The translations under genes were made by a program, and so were the position numbers. Of a stretch of 19,046 nucleotides of DNA, positions 14,663 through 19,046 are shown in pieces (the stretch's first letter is position 1; each line of letters begins with the position of its first letter). The stretch covers positions 60,414 to 79,459 of the forward strand of contig DHOG01000027.1 in the NCBI GenBank assembly GCA_002410715.1, written 5' to 3'. Below the pieces are notes generated by a model, which saw only the letters and a program-made list of their open reading frames with translations, had not been told where the DNA came from and ran no database searches. Source of the DNA: Ruminococcaceae bacterium UBA5396. GTDB taxonomy: Bacteria > Bacillota > Clostridia > Oscillospirales > Acutalibacteraceae.

Positions 14663-16912
14663 TTGTTCAAAAAGAGAAGGATACAGTTGGTCGTTCTGGT
14701 TTTGATGGTCTCCCTGTCTTTGCCGACAATTGTGTATGCGGTTAATGATAGCGGCGGCTTACCAATTCAGTTGGGGGTGGACGAATATACGGATGAATTG
14801 GATGTTGTTAATTATGAGATGGCAGCAGAAAACGATATCAATATCCTATATGCCGACTTTAAAAAAGGTTTATTTGCATTAAAAAACAAGGAAAGTAATG
14901 ATATATGGTATAGCACACCTCCTGATGCACTTTTGGATGAAATAACGGTTGGTCGCGATTTATGGTCACTCCGTTCACAGCTTGATGTTGGATATATCTA
15001 CAATGAAGATCTTTTAACGGCGGAAACTTACAAAAATATTAATAGCCAAAAAGGATGTATTGAAAATGGCACAATCAATGTGTCAAGAATCAAGAACGGG
15101 ATTATTGTCGAATACGGTTTTTCAGAAATAGGCTCTACGATTCCAGTTACATATAAATTGGAAAATGATTATTTAACCGCCAGTATCGACACAGAAGAGA
15201 TTGACGAGGGGAATCAAGCAGTTTTAATCAATATTCGCCTGCTTCCGGCGTTTGGTGCCGGAAACTGGGAGGAAGAAGGAAGTATTCTAATTCCAGATGG
15301 ATCGGGTGCCTTGTTTGATTTTAATAACGGGAAAGATTGTCCCGCCTATGAATCTCCGGTATATGGTGAAAATTTAGAGGTTTTTAAAGAGCTAAATTCT
15401 ATGCGCAGGGAGGCGGTACGGCTTCCGGTTTTTGCCACAATCAAGGAAAATAAAGCATTGATGGGTATTATTACGTCAGGAGACGGCAGCGCCTCAATCC
15501 GGGCGATGAACGGAAACCCCAGCAGGGGATACAACGCTGTTAGCAGCCAAGTAAATCTGCGCGCCCTTGAAACTGTTTCCATGTTTAAAAACCAACTTAG
15601 CAATTCACGGAAAATAAGCCGGGTTAGCGAAATGTTTTCAGGAAAGTATGAGATTCGTTATTATCCGCTTCACAATAACGACTGCAACTATATGGATGTA
15701 GCAACTAAATACAGAGACTATTTGATTGCTGAAAAGGGATTAAAGCGAAACTCACAGAAGCCGTCTCTTGCAATAGACATATATGGCTCAATTGATAAAA
15801 AAGCGGCTATGATGGGCATTGAATATAATAAGCAACTTCCTCTGACTACATTTGATCAAGCCCAAACCATTATAAATGATTTAACCGAGCGAGGAGTTAA
15901 AAATCTGTCAGTACGATACCTCGGATGGGACAATAATGGTATGCTGAATAGTAAAATTCCTCAGAAAGCTGTACCGGTATCCTCCCTTGGTGGCAAAAAC
16001 AATTTTATTGCCTTTGCTAATAGCATGAAGGATAAGGGATTTTCCCTCTATCCAAACGTCGATTTTATGCAGTATAGAAAAGGCAGCAGTGCCGACGCGG
16101 TTAAAACTGTATTTAATGAGGTGGTATATCGGAATGACCGATTGCGTTCGGTATACGCAACCCGGTTGGGCATGGACCCCATTCGTCTGCTAACGCCTCA
16201 AAAGATTGTCGGTGCAGCCAACAGGTATTTATCGTCATACGCCAAACTTTCGATCAATTCTATTTCACTCGATACTGCAGGAAGCTATTCTTACTCAAAC
16301 AACACCTTGAAAAAGGATGGGTTTCATCGTTATTACTTTCCTGCTGAGATCGAAAAACTTATGAAATTTTATAAAGATAAGGGAACATCCCTTGCATTAA
16401 GTAATGCAAACGCCTATGCGATACCATACGCGGAACGTATTTATGATGCCCCAACCCTTTGCAGTGGATACGATATGTTTGATTATGAAATTCCGTTTTA
16501 TCAGCTTGTTACACACGGCTATGTCAGTAGCACTGTAATGCCGATGGCACTATCTTCAGATCGACGTGTCAACCTGTTAAAAGCAGTTGAAAGCGGCAGT
16601 GAACTGCTTTACGGAGGAATGTACGCGGATGCTTCGCAGGTGACAGGCACCAGATTTGATTACCTTTATGGCACCAATTATCAGTTATGGATTGATGATG
16701 CAGTCGATGCTTATCAGCGGTATATGCCGTTACTTGACAAAGTCTATGATAAGGCAATCATCCGCCATAAAGAGCTTCTGCCTGATCTAATAATGACTGA
16801 GTTTGAAGGCGGGATCTGCGTAATTATAAATTACAATAAAACGGAAGTTACTTTTGATGGCCGCCATATAGATGCCGAAGGCTATATCGTGATTGAGGAG
16901 GCAGGAAATTGA
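14663..16912 (+). CDS. Secreted DUF5696-type protein, putative glycoside-hydrolase-like enzyme or glycan-binding protein
   Basis: This 749-residue protein has a signal peptide (1-26, ending IVYA). About 340 residues of mostly beta strands (residues 30-365) include VTYKLENDYLTASI and GSILIPDGSGALFDF. They are followed by a barrel-like region (about 365-690) that starts LAIDIYGSI and continues through NLSVRYLGWDNNG, SLYPNVDF, NSISLDTAG and TSLALSNANAYAIPYA to YEIPFYQLVTHGYV. A small C-terminal beta part ends the protein. This beta-sandwich plus barrel layout resembles GH31/GH36/GH101-like enzymes. Asp537 (SLDT) is the best nucleophile candidate; the later strand end carries Asn581 and Asn583 where an acid residue might be expected, so activity is uncertain. 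I recall proteins annotated DUF5696 beside YIP1-family and ABC permease genes in Paenibacillus and clostridia. The start is TTG with AAAGGAGG, 13 nt after the previous gene. Confidence 0.75.
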   Translation: MFKKRRIQLVVLVLMVSLSLPTIVYAVNDSGGLPIQLGVDEYTDELDVVNYEMAAENDINILYADFKKGLFALKNKESNDIWYSTPPDALLDEITVGRDLWSLRSQLDVGYIYNEDLLTAETYKNINSQKGCIENGTINVSRIKNGIIVEYGFSEIGSTIPVTYKLENDYLTASIDTEEIDEGNQAVLINIRLLPAFGAGNWEEEGSILIPDGSGALFDFNNGKDCPAYESPVYGENLEVFKELNSMRREAVRLPVFATIKENKALMGIITSGDGSASIRAMNGNPSRGYNAVSSQVNLRALETVSMFKNQLSNSRKISRVSEMFSGKYEIRYYPLHNNDCNYMDVATKYRDYLIAEKGLKRNSQKPSLAIDIYGSIDKKAAMMGIEYNKQLPLTTFDQAQTIINDLTERGVKNLSVRYLGWDNNGMLNSKIPQKAVPVSSLGGKNNFIAFANSMKDKGFSLYPNVDFMQYRKGSSADAVKTVFNEVVYRNDRLRSVYATRLGMDPIRLLTPQKIVGAANRYLSSYAKLSINSISLDTAGSYSYSNNTLKKDGFHRYYFPAEIEKLMKFYKDKGTSLALSNANAYAIPYAERIYDAPTLCSGYDMFDYEIPFYQLVTHGYVSSTVMPMALSSDRRVNLLKAVESGSELLYGGMYADASQVTGTRFDYLYGTNYQLWIDDAVDAYQRYMPLLDKVYDKAIIRHKELLPDLIMTEFEGGICVIINYNKTEVTFDGRHIDAEGYIVIEEAGN

Positions 16913-17817
16913 AAAAAGCCTCTAAAATCAGTTTATCTACACGTGATTCATGGACCGGATTATTTTTCGTAATGCCTTTTATCATTGGGTTTCTAATCTT
17001 CTTCTTTCGACCTATGCTCCAGTCGTTGAAGTTTGTGTTCAGTGATGTGACCGTTGAGTTGAGTGGATACCATACTAAATTTGCTGGATTGAAGAATCTT
17101 AATTATATTTTTAAAGAGAATGTAGATTACACGACTGACCTAATTTCCGGGGTTACTGAACTGTTCTGGAAAGTACCCATTATTGTTATTTCAGCCTTGT
17201 TTTTTGCCATTATTCTAAATCAAAAATTCAGAGGAAGAATCGTGGTACGAGCTATATTCTTTCTTCCGGTAATAATTTCTTCGGGAATAATTCTTACATT
17301 GATTCAGGGAGATGCAGCGGCCGGCAGTGTTATGTCAGGAAATGTTGCAGCTGGCGGCCAAACAATTCAGAGTGATACGCTAAAGCAAGTGCTAATAAAC
17401 TCAGGATTATCATCAGATACGATTTCAGGCATTATGATTGTGGTCAACAACCTTTTTAATTTGATGTGGAAAACAGGTATTCAAATGACTATATTCCTTG
17501 CTGGTATTCAAGGTATACCAGTCTCACTCTATGAAGCATCATCTATTGAAGGAGCGACCGCATGGGAGAGTTTTTGGAAAATTACAATTCCAATGCTCTC
17601 TCCAATGATTCTACTAAATATCATTTATACAATAATAGATAATTTTACTGATTCACAAAATGCTGTTATGTTGCAGGTAATTAATAATAGTCAAGCTGTA
17701 AAATACGGTTGGGCTTCAGCAATGTCGTGGGTGTATTCACTGGTTATCGGTGCAACCATTTTAATAGTTTTGCTGATTTTTCGTAAGATGAATGCCTTGG
17801 CATCTGATCAATATTGA
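16909..17817 (+). CDS. Sugar ABC transporter permease 3 (MalF/UgpA type)
   Basis: This 302-residue CUT1-class permease begins the second pair. Its TTG start overlaps the previous stop by four bases (TTGA), with GAGGAGG upstream, implying translational coupling. Six membrane segments start with GLFFVMPFIIGFLIFFFRPM. The EAA loop is LYEASSIEGATAWESFWKITIP near residues 207-228. An unusual Gly/Ala/Ser-rich outside loop (about residues 135-165, GDAAAGSVMSGNVAAGG) is longer than in permease 1. Its sequence differs widely from permease 1, so the two pairs are not a recent tandem copy. Confidence 0.95.
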   Translation: MKKASKISLSTRDSWTGLFFVMPFIIGFLIFFFRPMLQSLKFVFSDVTVELSGYHTKFAGLKNLNYIFKENVDYTTDLISGVTELFWKVPIIVISALFFAIILNQKFRGRIVVRAIFFLPVIISSGIILTLIQGDAAAGSVMSGNVAAGGQTIQSDTLKQVLINSGLSSDTISGIMIVVNNLFNLMWKTGIQMTIFLAGIQGIPVSLYEASSIEGATAWESFWKITIPMLSPMILLNIIYTIIDNFTDSQNAVMLQVINNSQAVKYGWASAMSWVYSLVIGATILIVLLIFRKMNALASDQY

Positions 17818-17834
17818 GGAAGGGAGTGTGGGTA

Positions 17835-18803
17835 GTGCTTAATACAACTCGTTCTTTACGTATAAAAAATTTCTGCGATCCTCAGGTGCTTAGAAACAAA
17901 ACTGTTTCAATGGTTGTATGGATCCTTCAATGGCTATTTATTATTGGTCTTTCATATCTATTCTTGTTTCCAATCATTTTTCTGATAACGACTTCTTTAC
18001 AGGATCCTGCTTCGGTAAATGATCCGAGTATTATTTGGATTCCGAAAAAGCTTTCACTGGTTAGCTTGAAGGAAACTATTATAATTCTTGACTACTGGCG
18101 GAGCGCCGGACTTACTATTTTTGTTTCGGTTATAAGTACTTTGTGTACACTTTTATCCTGTTCACTGGTAGGTTACGGTTTCGCAAGATTTAAGTTTCCC
18201 GGAAAAAACCTGTTGTTTATGCTGGTGGTTCTGACCATCATCTTACCGCCTCAGACAATACTGCCCTCAATGACGCTTAATTTTAATTATTTCGATTTTG
18301 GAGGGATACTATCTCTCATTCCCGGCAAACCAACCATTAATTTGCTTGATACACCTTTTACTTTTGTGCTCCCGTCACTGTTTGCTTCAGGACTTAGAGG
18401 CGGACTTTTCATTTTTATCTTCAGGCAGTTTTTTTGGGGTATCCCCAAAGCCCTTGAGGAGGCAGCTAGAATAGACGGCTGCAGCGCATTTAATACATTT
18501 ATTCGTATTATTGTGCCGATTGCGGTTCCGGTTTTTATCACAGTAACACTGTTCTCATTTGTCTGGCATTGGAATGATTTGTATTCAGCGACCATGTATT
18601 TTACAGATGTAAGACTTCTAACTCCCAATCTTAATAATTTGGATCGTCTTTTGGCCACTTCAACGGTTGATGTTAAAGGATATGCTGCACGAACTTATAT
18701 GGCTGCCGCTCCTTTGCTGGTAATCTTGCCGCCATTAATTCTTTATATTTTTACTCAACGCTATTTTACTGAAAGCATAGAGCGAACCGGTATCGTAGGC
18801 TAA
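17835..18803 (+). CDS. Sugar ABC transporter permease 4 (MalG/UgpE type)
   Basis: This 322-residue permease is the partner of permease 3. It has six membrane segments beginning VVWILQWLFIIGLSYLFLFP, and the EAA loop LEEAARIDGCSAFNTFIRIIVP near residues 207-228. The GTG at 17835 is preferred because GAGGAAGGGAG lies directly upstream at a normal distance. An in-frame TTG at 17814 would overlap the previous stop by four bases, add seven residues and lack a clear ribosome binding site. The hydrophilic loop around residues 145-175 (NYFDFGGILSLIPGKP) is somewhat extended. As with the first pair, no ATPase follows. Confidence 0.94.
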   Translation: MLNTTRSLRIKNFCDPQVLRNKTVSMVVWILQWLFIIGLSYLFLFPIIFLITTSLQDPASVNDPSIIWIPKKLSLVSLKETIIILDYWRSAGLTIFVSVISTLCTLLSCSLVGYGFARFKFPGKNLLFMLVVLTIILPPQTILPSMTLNFNYFDFGGILSLIPGKPTINLLDTPFTFVLPSLFASGLRGGLFIFIFRQFFWGIPKALEEAARIDGCSAFNTFIRIIVPIAVPVFITVTLFSFVWHWNDLYSATMYFTDVRLLTPNLNNLDRLLATSTVDVKGYAARTYMAAAPLLVILPPLILYIFTQRYFTESIERTGIVG

Positions 18804-18878
18804 TTCGTAAGCGTATTTTGTTGGGTTTTGGGCGAAACTGGATATTAAGTCAACACTCATTATGAAAGGAAGAATTGC

Positions 18879-19046
18879 ATGAAAACAAGCAGAAAATTTC
18901 GCGCAGGTCTTAGCATTCTCTCCATAGTGGTCTTGCTTACAAGCATAATGACCGTATCACTTTATCCTTCGGCTGTTGCCGGACAGGAGTCTGTTAATCT
19001 GATTGCCGGTGCGGGTACGTCTGAATCAGACGTAACAGTCAGAGCA
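18879..19046 (+). CDS. N-terminus of another secreted protein (3' truncated), possibly the second binding protein
   Basis: ATG at 18879, with AAAGGAAGA at normal spacing, opens a frame that runs off the window after 56 codons. The visible part is a signal peptide: KTSRKFR, a hydrophobic core LSILSIVVLLTSIMTVSLYP, and likely cleavage after SAVA (about residue 34). GQESVNLIAGAGTSES follows. There is no lipobox Cys, unlike the first binding protein of the operon. It lies 75 nt after permease 4 with no terminator between, so it should be in the same operon. By position it may be the binding protein of the second importer, but a hydrolase or surface glycan-binding protein fits as well. The function cannot be read from this fragment. 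Confidence 0.85.
   Translation, partial: MKTSRKFRAGLSILSIVVLLTSIMTVSLYPSAVAGQESVNLIAGAGTSESDVTVRA

Noticed and set aside
10707..18803. Tandem duplication of one permease pair
   Set aside because: Permeases 1/2 and 3/4 differ in loops, length and most residues, sharing only family motifs, so a recent duplication is not supported.

Overview
The window looks like a chromosomal segment of a low-to-moderate GC Gram-positive anaerobe of the Clostridia, with Oscillospiraceae-like genomes as the best guess. The signs are purine-rich Shine-Dalgarno sites close to starts, frequent TTG/GTG starts, sigma-A type promoters, tight intrinsic terminators, lipoprotein-type solute-binding proteins, and bacterial Ku with clostridial-style MreB and SEDS proteins. 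The taxon is inferred from protein style only. No rRNA, tRNA, IS element, phage gene or CRISPR array was seen.

Left part (1-7480): mostly single-gene transcription units with housekeeping or envelope roles. In order: the 3' end of an MreB-family actin; a Ku end-binding protein on the minus strand; a CYTH triphosphate tunnel enzyme; a 47-residue Asn/Gln/Lys/Cys-rich peptide gene with a strong ribosome binding site and its own terminator; a cold-shock protein behind a sigma-A promoter and a near-perfect 23-bp leader hairpin; a membrane-bound UDP-sugar 4,6-dehydratase (WbpM/PglF/CapD type) behind a perfect TTGACA-17-TATAAT promoter; a RodA/FtsW-type SEDS polymerase on the minus strand; and an AraC-family regulator ending in a strong terminator.

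Right part (about 7700-19046, running off the window): one long plus-strand operon with overlapping or closely spaced genes. It holds a 965-residue lipoprotein joining two carbohydrate-binding-like beta domains to a family-1 solute-binding domain; a first pair of MalF/MalG-type permeases; a 698-residue protein with a signal peptide, an extracytoplasmic six-bladed NHL-like propeller, a TPR-like helical stretch and a Yip1-like membrane domain; a 749-residue secreted DUF5696-type protein with glycoside-hydrolase-like architecture; a second pair of permeases; and the first 56 codons of another secreted protein. No ABC ATPase is encoded, so both importers would need a shared MsmX/UgpC-type ATPase from elsewhere.

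Together these genes read as a surface glycan capture and uptake system with two importers and two unusual accessory proteins. The AraC regulator just upstream is the natural candidate controller. A 13-bp perfect inverted repeat, with one arm inside the predicted core promoter, is the best operator candidate. The substrate cannot be read from the sequence. This operon is the most interesting content of the window.
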